Part shown: one piece after another, positions 10,890-23,799 of the stretch
Layout: the number at the start of each line of letters is the position of its first letter
Numbering within the stretch: position 1 is the first letter of the stretch
Assembly (NCBI GenBank): GCA_033439265.1
Contig: JAVTVX010000035.1
Span: forward strand, 15,340,001 to 15,404,000
Direction of reading: 5' to 3'
DNA length: 64,000 bases
Source of the DNA: Dillenia suffruticosa
Lineage: Eukaryota > Streptophyta > Magnoliopsida > Dilleniales > Dilleniaceae
The notes under the pieces: generated by a model
What the model was told of the DNA's origin: nothing
Seen by the model: only the letters and a program-made list of their open reading frames with translations
Database searches by the model: none
Translations under genes and position numbers: made by a program

Positions 10890-12424
10890 TGAAAGAAAAA
10901 CTAGAGGGTATGAATAGGTTGTATAGCAATTTTGATTGATTTTATAGATTTTTATAATTTCTGATGGACAAAAACAAAATGTAGGATAGGAAACAAAAGT
11001 AAAAGATAAGAAACACAAATTTTGTGGTGGTTCCATGAACTTGGTGTACATCCACTTCCAAGCACCCTCTTAAATTTTTTATTATTTTCCTAAATGATAC
11101 AAATTTGATTCAATATTCAATTTAGACCTATTATAGTGTTTTTCCTAAACACTAATTTCCCAACCTAACTCAAGTTGATTCTCTCTTTCAAACCTAGTCC
11201 GTGAGTCCCCCAACAGTCCTTGAGGCTTTTAATAGAGGAGATACAAAATGTTACAAGAGAATGGGGCTATAATTCTCAGATGTAACAAAGTTAAGGTTAC
11301 AAAAATTATACACACAGAAGTGTAATTGAAGTTGAAACAAAGTGTGTAATTTTAGAAAATAGAGTTTTTAATACATTTATTGTATTCAATTGCTCAACTA
11401 TCCGCATTCCTTCTTAACTTCATCATTTATGAGACTTGAAGAGAGCCGTTGAAAGCTAGGTCAAACTTGAATGTTGCTCATAAATGCACTTCATCTACCT
11501 CATTAAATGCATTTGCCTATTGCTATGTTCTTATTTTCTTTTGCTTCCCCTCGATTTACTAAACAATCAAATAATTTACTTTTGCTATATAAGAGAGGTT
11601 AGACTTCATAGGCAAATGATTAATTGTGCTTTGCGTTGGTGACTAGTGAAATAAGAACATTTTGGACTTAATTTAGCCTTCTAAAGAATCGATATTAATT
11701 TTGAATGGTAACCAGCATTAAAATTTAGCCTTCGAGTTTTGCCCAAACTAATTATCACAGTGAAGATTTAAAAACCCAAATTAGGTTTCAAATTCAACTT
11801 GCAACAGAGAAAAATAGTTGAGATCCAATTTTCCAGCTTATTTTTATCTTTTGAAATCTCTAATTTTTACCACCGTTATTTTTCAAATTCAAATACTAAC
11901 AATCCCCTTAATATATAGAAGATCTAAATTTTAAAATGCTTGACAGATGGAGAAGCTATACTAAAGGAAACAGCCCCCTGAAAACTACGAGTTATCTTTT
12001 GAAGAAATACTTCAAAATCTAAATTTTCATTTACCTTTTGTGAATAGTTGATTTGAATCTTCTAATTAGTTTGAATTTGAATAACCAATTTAGACAAGTT
12101 TAAGAATTAAGTACAACTCCTAAACTGTACTTAATTTATTGAGCTAGTCTTTAAAAATGAAACTAAAGCACAACTGCTCACATTTGCCCTTAAATTCTGA
12201 TCTTTGACTACTTCTACCATAGAAGCATAGCTTCTATGCCAACATATTTTATGCAGCTGTTGTTTTTATGAAAACTTCTATAGAATCTCAGCTTACCCAT
12301 AGAAGATTGTGTTACTTGAAAAATAAATATTTTAAAAAGCTACACAATTGGTAAATTAATTAATAACATATGCAGGGATTTGTTATCATCAAAATATTAG
12401 GGTTTGATAATAATTTCTTTAACA
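10890..12424 (-). repeat. LTR shared by copia-1 (as 5' LTR) and copia-2 (as 3' LTR)
   Basis: On its minus strand the LTR starts 'TGTTAAAGAAATT' at 12424 and ends 'CTTTCA' at 10890. The copia-1 primer site follows its end, and a polypurine tract (12425-12439) precedes its start. The U3-side portion (about 11740-12424) matches 35270-35946. The U5-side portion (10890-11740) shows little similarity to the corresponding part of the copia-2 5' LTR, so the LTR may be chimeric. A possible TATA element ('TATATAGC', minus strand) is near 11585-11592. Confidence 0.7.
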
Positions 12425-12439
12425 ATCCCTCCATTTTTT
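12425..12439 (-). other. Copia-2 polypurine tract
   Basis: The minus strand reads 'AAAAAATGGAGGGAT' directly before the LTR start 'TGTTAAAG', the canonical position for plus-strand priming. It shows that the sequence to the right is the internal region of the element that owns this LTR as its 3' copy. Confidence 0.75.
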
Positions 12440-12764
12440 ATGATCTCAAAACTATAAAGAAAAATTGAAAAAATTTGTTTTTGAGTGCACAAGATCATAC
12501 TCCCCCTCTATTAATGAACATATCAACATTTTGTTATCTCCTACTTAATATATGCATAATTTTTCGCCATTTTTTTTATTTCTCTATCTCTCCCTTTTTG
12601 TTTTATCTAAAATAAGAAATTTTAAGTTCAGATTTAGAAATTGCAAACATTCATCAAAATATAGATAAGAAACAGAACATAGAAATAATCAAAGTAATGC
12701 AGAATATATAACCACTATTTTCTGCTTCTACCTACACCTTTATAGAATCTTTTTTTTTTCTTTT
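12440..12764 (-). other. Copia-2 3' untranslated internal region
   Basis: AT-rich and non-coding, between the end of RNase H and the polypurine tract. A second purine tract on the minus strand ('aatagagggggag', about 12500-12513) could be an alternative or ancestral priming tract. Confidence 0.5.
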
Positions 12765-14295
12765 TTAAGAGGGGAAACAAATTTCAACTTTTTTCTTAAT
12801 GAACTCAAACCATTCTCTATCTAAGGGTTTTGTAAAAATATTTGCCAATTGATTTTTAGTATCAATACATTCTAAAACATCTCTATTCAAAACATGATCT
12901 CTTATAAAAAAATGTCTAATTTCAATATGCTTAGATTTAGAATGATTTATGGGAATTTTTGTAAGACATATAGCACTTGTATTATCACATTTTATCAAAA
13001 TTTTTTTATAATTTAACTTACAATTTTTTGTTATTTTTAGCCGTAAGATTTGAGTTCAACAATTTTTTACTGATACATATTCCAACTCAGCCATGGATAA
13101 AGCAACTGAATTTTGCTTTTTAGACACCCAACTCACAATCTTATTTCCTAAAAATTGATAAGTACCTGAGTTACTTTTTCGGTCAATTTTGCATTCGGCA
13201 TAGTTGATATTTGAATATCCAATTAATTCAAAATTTGAATTTCTTAGATACTATATCCCTAGATTATAGGTAGCCGCTACATATTTTAAATTCCTTTTGT
13301 GGCCTTTAAGTGTGATTCTTTGGGTTTACTTTAGAACCTAGCACACAAACACATACAATACAAAACATCGGGACGTGTAGTCAAATATAACAAAAATCTT
13401 ATCATACTTTTATAAAGTTTTTCATTTATATCTTTCCTCTTTCATCTAAATCTAACTTAATAGAGGTAGACATTGCAGTATGTTTTGAATTTTCCATGCC
13501 AAATTTCTTAATTAACTATTTTGTATATTTTTCTTGACTTATAAAAATTCGTTTAAGTGTTTTTTGCAAACTTAAAAAAAAAATCAATTCACCCACCATA
13601 GACATTTCAAATTTATTTTTCATCATATTATTAAAATTATCACACAAGCATTCATTAGTAGCACAAAAAAATATCATCAACATAAATTTGTATAACCAAA
13701 ATATCATCATCAACATGCTTAATAAATAATGTAGTATCAATATTTATTTTCTTAAAATTATTTTTCACAAGAAAATCACTTAATCTTTCATACCATACCT
13801 TAGGTGCTTGTTTTAACCTATATAATATTTTTTGTAATTTATAAACATAATTTTCTTTATTAGATTTTTCAAATCCGGGGGTTGACTAACATATACTTCA
13901 TCTTTTATATGTCCATTAAAAAAATACACTTTTTACATCCATTTGAAATAATTTAATATTTCTAAAGTATGTATAGACTAAAAGTAATTTAATTGATTTT
14001 AATCTAGTTACTGGTGCAAATATTTTATCATAGTTAATTCTTTTTTGTGAATATCCTTTAGCAACCAATCTAGCTTTTTTTTCTAGTAATATTTTCATTT
14101 TCAACCATTTTATTTCTAAAGACCTATTTTGTTCCAACTATTGTCTTATCATTTGGTTTAAGAACTAATGAGCATATATTATTTCTTTTAAGTTGATTTA
14201 ATTTATTGTGTATTGTTTTTATCCAACTTTCATCTTCAAGAGATTCTTCTATGTTTTTTGGTTCTATATATGACAAAAATACAAATTGATTCTCT
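12765..14295 (-). pseudogene. Copia-2 reverse transcriptase and RNase H
   Basis: In minus-strand order: 'KKARLVAKGYSQKRINYDK' and 'FAPVTRLKSIKLLL' then 'FQMDVKSVFF' (RT fingers/palm, 13916-14137); 'FMLMIFFCATNE', a degraded form of the YVDDIIFG.T catalytic box (about 13650-13690). RNase H follows: 'SGTYQFLGNKIVSWVSKKQ' (about 13100-13180), 'CDNTSAICLTKIPINHSKS' and 'KHIEIRHFFIRDHV' to 'QLANIFTKPLDR' (12765-12998). The catalytic DD of RT is lost (M-I in its place), so it is inactive. The frame is broken several times. The coding sequence is cut at 14300 by a solo gypsy LTR and resumes at 17760. Confidence 0.85.
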
Positions 14296-14300
14296 ATATT

Positions 14301-17300
14301 TGTAACACCGACATCTCGTTGTACTCACTATTGTACTCCTCTTCGTTTTATATATGCTATTACTCATATTTCTATGTAGAAAATCCGTTAAGAAATTTTT
14401 TTGCTAAAACCGCTCACGAAAAATTTTGACCCAAATCACTAGGAATTCAAAAATTTTCAAAATGATCACCGATGGCCCAATAATAATGAGAATGACTCGA
14501 GAGCGTATAAAAATCTCAAATTTGGGTAGATTTTACTTTGTAGAGTTAAATCACAAAATTTTCAAAAAATTATCGGTAATACAGCAACCGGGTCGAATGT
14601 GTCTTGGAAAAGTTAAACGATCACGTTTTGACGTGAGATAAATTAAATTGGGCCTAATACAAGGTTTTGGGTCTAACTTAAAATTATAAAAATTTTTGGG
14701 GTCAAAATGTAATTTTTATAAGTCAAGGGACTCATTTGCAATTAACAAAAAATAGAAGTATTTGGCAAATGACTCCCTTCCCCAAAACTGTGAACAACCA
14801 AGAGAGAAATGAGTGGGAAGTGAGAGAAAACGTGGGAGAGAAGAGAGAGAAGAAATTTGATTTTTTTTTTTTGGGTTTTTGAGAAGTAAATCCAAGGGTG
14901 GAGATTGAATTGAAGTTAGGTAAATTAATTTGGACCATTGGATTGAGATAGGGGGAGACAAGGCACAATTCATTGAGACAAATGCATGGGTTTTCTTGAA
15001 AACAAACCAATGGTAATGATTGACTTGGAATTGGATCAAAATTTGTGAGCCATTGGATTATGGTGGTTAGGAGACATGCAATTAATGAAGGAGTTGAGTG
15101 TAGTGTGAGAAAAAAGTGTGTTTGTTGTGTGAGAAAGAGAGAGAACGTGGGAGAGAGAAGAGTGAACATTGTTGTGACCAAATAATCCTAGAGGCTAGAA
15201 TTGATCTTGAAAATGTGGATGGCTATGATTTAATAACACAAGTTAGATAAAGCAAACACTTAGGCTTCTCCTCGTTCAAAACCATGAGGTATTCAAATGC
15301 CAAAGAAGCAAGCTCTTTAGTTTCCTCTCCATGGCCGTGAGTTTCATGGTAGGGTAAGTCCAAAATTTTCTACTACACTACCCAAATATTTTTACATAAA
15401 TTAATTCCTCACAAACCCAACTACAACATATCCAAAAATTAGAGAAAAAGGAGGAGTTTTACATAGTAAAGTCCAAGGGAGAGATGGAGAAATTGTGAAG
15501 GGAGGTTTTGGTTGAGCTTGAAACATCCAAATTGAGGTAAGAAAAATTCTGCACCATGCTGAATTTTGAGGACATTAGATGAATGTGTTAATGTGATGTT
15601 TTGTTTTTATGACCTAGAGTCTAAGTGGAACCCAATGAATCATGAGGCATGTGTGCAGAATTTGTCCTTCATTGTAGTAATTCTAGTGTGCAGAAAAATG
15701 TACATTGTTGTGGCTGAAAATTTGAAGGAGAAATGTATTTTTGATGAGCTGAAAATTTAGCTTAAAAAGGCCAATCTTTTGTGCTGAATTCTAGTGCCAA
15801 AGTGATCAAAAATTGTGTATGATTGTTGATTTAAAATGATGGGAAAGAGGTGTATTAGTGAGTTGAAAATTTGTTATTCATGTTGCAAATTATGTGTGCA
15901 AGATTTTAAATGCATAAGTGATGAAAAGTATGTGTTGTTGTTGATTTAATGGATGTGAAATGTGTACATGAATTTGGTTATGTTTGGATAAGAATTTGGA
16001 GGAGAGAAAGGTGCATTAGTGAGTTGAAAATTGTCCTACATTGTTGTAATCTCGTGTGCATAATTTTCAGTAAAGTGGAAAATGTGTGTTTGTGCATTTA
16101 AAGGCCAATGGATGTGATTTAATATGTGCAGAATTTTTGGGCAAGTTGTGATGAATGTTTGTGTGCATATATAGTTTGTATATGTGTGCTAAGGTGAAGG
16201 GGATAGAACGTGGTAAGGATTGGAAATGAGTTGGCATGTAATTTGGGGACATATATGTATATATGGTGAGATTATGTATAGGGAGTTATAGGGAGAACCC
16301 TAAATTGACAATATAGGTTTTTATTTGCCAACGTTAATGATTTCCAAATCTTAATTATATATATTATATGGTGCATTGTAGTGACACGTTTGATGACTGA
16401 ACAAGGGGAGCACATTTCTTATACATTGTGGTGCATTTAGGGAGTGACATACCCTCCAATATATTGTGAGTGAGATTTTGACGCTATGTTTTTGATTGAG
16501 CAAAAATACATGTTTTATAGCGTTTCAAATGACATATTTTATGACATGTTTAAAAGTATGAGATTTAGTCTATATTTTATAAATACTTCTCTTTGTGATC
16601 ATTGGAGTGTCTCAAATGATATGCATCCATGAATTGTGTTGAAATGATATCGTGTCACTCTTTGAAAACTTGATATGATTTATATACTTTCATTGCATTG
16701 GTACACGGATTTGAAATGGTTTAATTGAAATGTGTGGGCCGGATGCCTACTTATGATGTGATGATGTTCTTGGTGGACTTATGTGATGATATCCTTGATG
16801 GACTAGCTATAAAGGGCGTTTGTAGAGACATCCATTGTGTCCGGATACGCTTCTATAGGAGGTATCCCCAAACATCATATGTATAGTTACGGCCGGTTGA
16901 ACCAAATCGGGGAGAACATGTGTGACGCCACTGTCTAGCACCGGGCGGGATTCTATATATGGTTGATTATGTATGTGCGCGTAGACACGGACTAACCTTT
17001 GGTGAGGCTCATGGCCAACATTGGGGTATAGAGCTAAATATTTTTATACTTGCATATAAACCCCAATGCGCTTGTCATTGGTCGTGGTAGACCATTGCTG
17101 GGGATATTTTATTGACAAACTCTGAATGATTTTCGAAATGTAAAGGGATGCATATGTTGATATTATGATGTATGATACATCATTACATGATTTATAGAAA
17201 TGTCATGCTCGATTTATACTATAATCATGTTTTAAGAATGTGCTTTGACACTCCGTGCTCACACCTTTGATTGATAACATAATGTCGATCCCCTCACTCG

Positions 17301-17754
17301 CTGAGTATTTTCCTTAATATTCACCCCTCACTTTTCTATGATGATAGATATAGTTTTGATAGGAAGATGTGTCGAGAGATTTTCGACACACTTGACATAC
17401 CTTTGAGATAACGAGTGTTGTGTATGGTACCAACCATTCTTTCATAATAAAGTTGGATAATGTATATATATTTGAGGTCTATAGAATGACCAATATACAT
17501 TTTATGAGATGACTGTAATTATATTATTATAAATATAAATTGAAACTCTCGAATTTGTTGTATATTCATGGATTGAGACACAATGTTGCATTTTAAATTT
17601 CTTTTACTTGGAAAATTATATTTTGAGAAAAAATATGTTTTAAACAGGTGAAGATGAATGTTTTGCTTTGTCTCGGTATATGGGAAGATGCTACCCGTAT
17701 GCCGAGATAATACGACGGTTGTTGCGTGCTCGACTCGAGGGTCGGGACGTGACA
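14301..17754 (+). mobile_element. Solo LTR A of a Ty3-gypsy element (3454 bp)
   Basis: It starts 'TGTAACACCGACATCTCG' and ends 'GGTCGGGACGTGACA', the termini typical of plant chromovirus LTRs. It is flanked by ATATT (14296-14300) and ATGTT (17755-17759), a 5-bp target duplication with one mismatch. Copia-2 pol coding resumes on both sides. Internal landmarks, such as 'cccctcactcgctgagtatt' near 17290, are shared with solo LTR B and, in the opposite orientation, with the Tekay LTRs at 38720 and 50953. There is no internal region, so it formed by LTR-LTR recombination. Short ORFs inside it (e.g. 14716-15181) have no recognisable domain. Confidence 0.88.
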
Positions 17755-17759
17755 ATGTT

Positions 17760-18797
17760 TCTATAACTTCACTTAGTTCTTATACTTTCACTATATCACC
17801 AATAATATTACCATGTGAGTGACTAGGTAAAAATTTCCAACTTTTCATGATTTCCTTTTTGGTTTTATTTTCAATTTCTATATCTTATTTTTATCATTTT
17901 CATGGGAGAGTTCTTGAATTTTTATATTTTCATTATCTTTTTCATTTTCATGAAATTTGACATTAGTTGTTTCTTCTACAAGCTTAAATTTTTTATTAAA
18001 CACTTTAAATGCTTTACTATTTATTGAATAACATAGAAAATTTTCTTCTATAACTTTTACATCAAATTTATTTTGGGTGTTTAAATTATTTTTCAAAATT
18101 TAACACGTGCAACCAAATGTATGAAAATATGAAAACTAGGTTTTCTACCTTTAAAATTTTCACAAGGGTTTATTAGTCATAGGTCTAAGATAAGCTCTAT
18201 TAATTATATAACATCCATAGAAACGGTTTTAGCCCAAAAAGTTTTTCCTACACCACTATCATTTAATATGGTTCTAGTCATTTCTTGAATTGTTCTACTT
18301 TTATGTTCTATCACTCCATTTCGTTGAGATATATAGGAAGCCAAGAAATTTTAATTAATTCCCCTTCCAAAAATTCTAAGTTATCAAAATCTTTTCCATG
18401 GTCTGTTCTAAGGCTACTTATTTTAAAACCCTTTTCAATTAGAATTTTCTTTGCAAAAATTTTAAATGACTCAAATATATCATTTTTATTGCCTAAAAAT
18501 AAAATCTATGTAAATCTAAAAAAAAAAACATCTACAATTACTAGATAGACCATACTTATTTCCTCCTAAACTTAGATTTCTAACAGGTCCAAAAGGATCC
18601 ATATATAAAATTTCTAAAGATCTAGATGATGAAATATAATCTTTATTCTTAAAAGAGGCTTTTACTTTTTTATTTAATGAACAAACATTACAATTTGTAT
18701 ATATATTTTTTAAGGAAATTTCTAGAATACCTCTTATTACTTTTTATTTTGATAATTTTTCTAAATGTTTAAAATTTATATGATCTAATTTTTTATG
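17760..18797 (-). pseudogene. Copia-2 integrase and linker
   Basis: Minus-strand frames show 'YISQRNGVIEHKSRTIQEM' then 'TRTILNDSGVGKTFWA' (about 18230-18340), the integrase segment containing the catalytic glutamate (E of IEHKSRT). A downstream linker follows: 'NSKAFKVFNKKFKLVEETTN' (17878-18096), the stretch that normally precedes RT. Stops and frameshifts are frequent. The order integrase-linker-[solo LTR A]-RT is correct for copia. Confidence 0.8.
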
Positions 18798-19200
18798 TCA
18801 TACAAAGATGTCATTATTTATAGACATTAAACAATTTTCCTTTAAATTATCTAAAATTGTCGAATTTACTATATAAACATTTCCTATCATAATTCCTTCA
18901 AAAATCTTTTCTTGTGTTTCACCATTAAAAATAATACACTTATTTCTTTTAAATAACACATCATAACCCATGTCACACAATTGATTTACACTTAAAAGAT
19001 TATGTATCAATTTAATAACAAATAAGATATTTTTAATAAATGTAGAGTTTATACCGACTATGCCTTTGCCAATGATCTTTTCTTTCTTATTATCACTAAA
19101 GGTCACAACTCCATGATCTTTCTTTTCTAGCTCTTTGAACAATAAGACTTCTCCCGTCATATGTCTTGGACATCCACTATCCACATACTATTTTACTTTG
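18798..19200 (-). pseudogene. Copia-2 protease
   Basis: A 128-codon open frame begins 'MDSGCPRHMTGEVLLF', the copia aspartic protease with an intact D-S-G catalytic triplet. 'VVTFSDNKKEKIIGKGIVG' and 'LLSVNQLCDMGYDVLF' follow, as in plant copia proteins. The listed methionine is internal to the polyprotein; a tryptophan-containing lead ('W.VDSG') precedes it. This is the longest intact catalytic segment of copia-2. Confidence 0.85.
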
Positions 19201-21060
19201 ATTTTTGCCTCATGTTCCTGCACAAATAAAGTAAAGCATCATCTATTCTTAGGAACCCAAACACGTTTGGGTCCTCTTGAAAACAAGCATGTACCTATAT
19301 TGTATTTATCTTGTTTTTCACTAACCTTGTTCAATCTTAAAAAGCAAAATTTTGTAATATGACCATATTTATAACAATAATAACATAAAGAACATAAAGA
19401 ATTATTTTTCATTTTCTGAAAATTATTCAAATATCTATATTTTACATCTGAAAAATCAAATTTTTTATTTTTAGAAAAATTTCTGAAATTCCTATGAAAA
19501 TAGGCAGGTTAACCATTTCTTTTACCCCTAGAAGCTGTATTTCTATGACCTTTGCTTTATGACTAGGTTTTAAAATCTCTATGTTTTTATTTTTTTTTTT
19601 GTTTTTGTACTTTCTATCTTCTGCACTAGCAAAAATAGTTTTATTAGATTGTAAACCACTTCCAACATCTAAAATATACCCCCAAACCATTTTTACAAAA
19701 GTCATGATTTTGAATTGTAAGAGGTCTAGTCAATTTTTATCACTTTCATTGAATTTTTGGAAGGTGTTTTTAATAAATATTAACAAATCTTCTACCTTAG
19801 TTTTCAACAGGCATACTTCATCTTTCATTGTATAATTTTTCAGCTTTATAGCTTCATTTTCAACTTTAAGGCTATTAGCTCAGAATTTACAATCGAATTT
19901 TTAGATTTAACAGATTCTAGTTCTAAATTCAAAAGTTCATTTGTTTGTTTCAGAACATTCTTTTCATTTTCTAGATCAACTATTCTACATTTTAGTTTAA
20001 CAATCACATTAAGCATATTTTTTGAATCAAAATAGGAATTTGTAGAATTTTCAAACTCAATGTCAAATGTAACTAGTGACTTTGCCATAAGATAGAAATT
20101 GGCTTCTTCTACACTTTCTGATTGTTTAGATTCTGAGTCTGAGTCTGTGTCATCTTCTACTTCTTCACTTCTGGTTGCCATCATAGCCTTCCCTTTCTTC
20201 TTGAATTTTTGGAGTTTCTTTAAAAGAATAGGACACTCATACTTGATATGTTCTGGTTTCTTGTACTCATAATAGACAACCTCTGTTTTTTTTTGCTCCT
20301 TTATTTTATTGTTGTTTCCTACATCATATTTGGACTTTCGAGAGACATTAGCTTTCTGAAATTTAGCAAACTTATTACCTTTTCTTTTGAGTATTTTAGA
20401 CACTCTCTTTACTAACATGTTCATTTCTTCATCACTAGATTTTTTATCATTAAATTCTTCTTACTTCTTTGCTAGAAATACGATCAGTTTTCCTTTGCTT
20501 TCATTCTCATTAGCATAGAAGATATTTGCTTCATATGACATTAGTTTTCTCATTAGTTCATTCAGAGACAATTTGGACAAATCTTAGGCTTCCTTTATTG
20601 CTATTTTCTTGGCATCCCAGGCTCTAAGAAGGACTCGAAGGCTTTTCTAACAAGGTTTACATCTGTAAAGGTTTTGCCAAGTGAATCTAACTCATTCATG
20701 ATGGTTGTGAACCGGTTGAACATGACTCTTTTGGATGAAATCTGAAGAGTTCATACTCCTACATTAAAAGGTTAATTTGCATGTTTTTTATGGTCCTTGT
20801 CCCTTCATGAGTGGTACATAATTTATCCCATATATCCTTAGTCGTAGCATGAGAGGAAACAATGTTAAACTTAGTGGGAGAAATAGCATATAAAAGTAAA
20901 TGTTTGGTACGTGAGTTAATGGATATTTTTCTCTTATCATCCTCAGTTATTATGAGAATTTTTACTCCTTAATTTCTAGAGGCTATGACTTCCCATTCCT
21001 TATAATCAGTGACTTAAATTAAAGTTTCCATCCTATACTTCCAATGAGAAAAATTCACTC
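19201..21060 (-). pseudogene. Copia-2 gag with coiled coil
   Basis: The longest frame (19846-20424, 192 codons) contains a basic stretch, a degraded zinc knuckle 'YYEYKKPEHIKYECP' (first two Cys of CX2CX4HX4C replaced by Tyr), an acidic D/S/E tract, and a Leu/Glu/Lys coiled coil ('NEKNVLKQTNELLNLELES'). Upstream, broken frames read 'TTKDIWDKLCTTHEGT' (about 20790-20850), the capsid signature of copia gag. A second Cys/His piece is at 19239-19430 ('CYYCYKYGHITKFCF'). It resembles copia-1 gag in layout but is a distinct family. Confidence 0.78.
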
Positions 21061-21117
21061 CAACAAAGTATGAAGTCCTATTGGTTCAAAGTGAACACTG
21101 TTCAGATAAAGAGCATT

Positions 21118-21130
21118 AACTCTGATACCA
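21118..21130 (-). other. Copia-2 primer-binding site (tRNA-Met type)
   Basis: The minus strand reads 'TGGTATCAGAGTT', complementary to initiator tRNA-Met. It is followed on the plus strand after five bases by the LTR boundary ('tggtacc' at 21136). Confidence 0.82.
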
Positions 21131-21135
21131 CTAGT

Positions 21136-21452
21136 TGGTACCTATGGTAATCAAGGAGGTTGAATTGATTGTCCAAAAAAAACTTAGATTAGTCTCCGAT
21201 TATTCAAAATTATCCTAAAACCAAAAATGCATGCAAATGTGTAGGAAAAATAAAAATAAAGGAGAAGAAAACAAGACTGATTTATAGTGGTTCGGTCTTA
21301 TCCCTACACATTCACTCTTTCAGCACAACAAGTCAGAGTCTAACAATAGGCAGTTTCCACTATGTGAAGAGAGTTACAAAGATAGTACAATTCTCTTACT
21401 TTGATAATCTGTACCTTCCTTTCTTAAAGATGGCTTAATCCAACAATCACCC
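21136..21452 (-). repeat. Copia-2 5' LTR, U5-side part
   Basis: This begins directly after the primer site and includes 'tttatagtggttcggtc', a motif common in plant copia LTRs. It ends at the insertion point of solo LTR B (CACCC at 21448-21452). The remainder of the LTR is at 35010-35946. Confidence 0.7.
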
Positions 21453-21501
21453 TGTAACATGACCCTCGGTATATCCTATGGTGTATTCCAGTTCATGTAT
21501 A

Positions 21502-21564
<63 letters not shown>

Positions 21565-22119
21565 ATAGATATATATAATGTTTGCACGACTACGCTAATG
21601 AATTTTTAATAAGAAATTTTTTGATAAAACGACTCAAGAAATTTATCGGTAAAATTGTAAACTTGGGTCAGTTTGATTCAAAGAGACTCAATAACCTTAG
21701 TTTCACATTTAATAAATTTAATTAGGCCTAACATGAAATTTTGGGTCTAATGTGTAATTACAAAATTAAATTTTTATAATTTAAAGGATTTGTTAGCAAT
21801 TTTGGGTTTAATGCGTAATTTTTGAAACTTGATCCAAGGGTAGGAAATTGGTTGAAGTTGCATGCAAATGTAAGCCCTTAGATTGAGATAGTGGATGATA
21901 AGACCTTTCCAATGATTAAAGTGTGGAAGCAAATCAAGGGTAGGGATTTTGCATGGAGAAGTTCAAGACTTGTGGACCTTAGATCATGGTTGAGTGCAAT
22001 TAGGATTTAATGACCAACAACTGCCTTGTTGCTTCCTTGTCCAAACCGTGGGAGGAGGAAGCTCCATTTTCTCCACAAAAGCCTATTCATATTCTTACAT
22101 AAATCCTACATATTCTCAT

Positions 22120-22650
22120 TGATGATTTTTTTTTTTGTATAAATCAACAAAAAATATTTCTTGCGGAATTTTCCCGGATCTAAATTTTTGGGTTGGATCA
22201 CTTACCTCTTTGATGAACGGGTATTCTAGGTCAAGGAAGTGTCACAAAAATGGATCACCCCCTATGTTCCACAATCCAAATATCTTTGGTGGTAATGATC
22301 ATCCAAATTTTCGAAGCCCCTTTCTTTATTCCTCGAATGTGGAAATTAATGGGACTCTCTTTCTCTCTTTTATCCCAAGCAAAAGAAACACAAAAAATGT
22401 CCCTTTTGTGTTTTGTGTTTGGTTCTTTTCTATTCACGTCACCCAAGAAGAAGGTGAGGGAATATGCATTCCTTTTTTTTCTTTTTGGAACCAAAGTGAG
22501 AGAGATAGGGAGGTTTTCCTTTCCACGTTGGCACATGAGGGGTTGAGGGGTGGTTTTTCCAATAACTACTCCCTCCCTCACAATATTCAAAACGTTTGAA
22601 TGTTGGGGCGGCTTTACCCTCATGGGCGGATCCGCCTCCATTTTCCAACA
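22120..22650 (-). repeat. Copia-3 3' LTR (531 bp)
   Basis: It matches 31744-32268 over its entire length with few differences. The ORFs that appear in both copies (plus strand about 22135-22599, minus strand 22255-22717) are conserved only because the LTRs are duplicates. They carry no protein domain. Confidence 0.92.
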
Positions 22651-22664
22651 TCTCCCACTTGCAC
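22651..22664 (-). other. Copia-3 polypurine tract
   Basis: The minus strand reads 'GTGCAAGTGGGAGA' immediately before the LTR start 'TGTTGG', the expected plus-strand primer position. Confidence 0.8.
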
Positions 22665-23799
22665 ATAAGGTTAGACTCATACACAATATGATCATTACTA
22701 TCAAACACCAATTTCATACAGTTAACTGGATCGTGTGACCTGCGAGAATACCAAGTGCTCTAGAACTATACACCGATTAAGGATATATAACAGTTTATCG
22801 TCAATGTGATGATGAGGACATCTTATTTCGCTATACCCCAGAATTCTTTTATTCGACACAATCAATGTATCTCTTATCCCTCAAAACAATGTAAGAGCAT
22901 ACTTGACTCTAATCCAATCATGTATGCATAATTACGTCACTGAACACTAAGTCATCGATATAATTGACCGGTCTGTGAATACAGAGTAACGTGTCGGTCA
23001 AAGACAGCCTTCCTTTCATATTACTAATTTTCAATTTTATCTTAGCTGCTTTCTTAGACATGTACTGCCAAACCGAATCATCCATAATTTCTTAGTAACA
23101 TGCTAAAATAGCAACACTAAAATAAAATTTCAAGAAACTGACAAAAGTTCTAAGGGTATATAAATTGAGGTTGCGTATAAACCTCTAAATCTTACACAAT
23201 GAGATGGACATAATGAGATGAAAAGGGATGTACCATCTCATTACTCATATAGTCACATAAGCACACGTGGTATGAGATGCGTGCTACGATACTTTTCTTT
23301 CTATTTGGAAGTGTATGTCTTCTTTTCTAAGATAACGCATCGTATAGGTCTTAGTTCAAGTATACATAACACTTGATCTGAGTTTTCCTTTTTCAAGTCC
23401 TCCAACATCTCACAACATCAAGGAAAAAACCTACACTTGGCTTTTCGACAAGTTTAATGGATTGTGGGGAATCCATTTCGATTACCATATACATAGTATA
23501 TCAATCGGTAATCTTATCTTAGCACTTAACTAAGGCGGCTTATTTATGTTAATCCACCACAAATTAACACGCTTCATCTCTACATGTCACACAGACATTA
23601 GAGGTAATTGCTCGTGTGAGAGAGCCAATCTTATAACTTATCAGACATACTTTTAATTCTAGACACAAGAATTTTGGGCACAAAAACAAAATTCAAATGT
23701 CAACGAATATGAACATTACAATATATATACTTTCTGTATATAATTATAATCACTACTACAGTAACAAATACTGTCACAATCTATGCAATCCATGTCATT
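22665..23799 (-). other. Copia-3 3' internal non-coding region
   Basis: About 1.1 kb between the RNase H remnant and the polypurine tract. No continuous coding frame is seen. It is probably the decayed RNase H end plus 3' untranslated sequence. Confidence 0.5.

Noticed and set aside
13516..13740. Possible independent membrane protein (hydrophobic minus ORF)
   Set aside because: It is the frame-preserved copia-2 RT palm region with 'MLMIFFCATNE' in place of the YVDD box; hydrophobicity is incidental.
14716..15181. Minus-strand ORFs of 107 and 149 codons
   Set aside because: They lie within solo LTR A, are rich in Ser/Leu/Phe from purine-rich repeats on the other strand, and have no recognisable domain.
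22135..22717. Overlapping ORFs of 90-150 codons, repeated at 31830-32269
   Set aside because: They lie inside the two LTRs of copia-3, so conservation reflects LTR duplication. No domain is visible and frames differ between copies.
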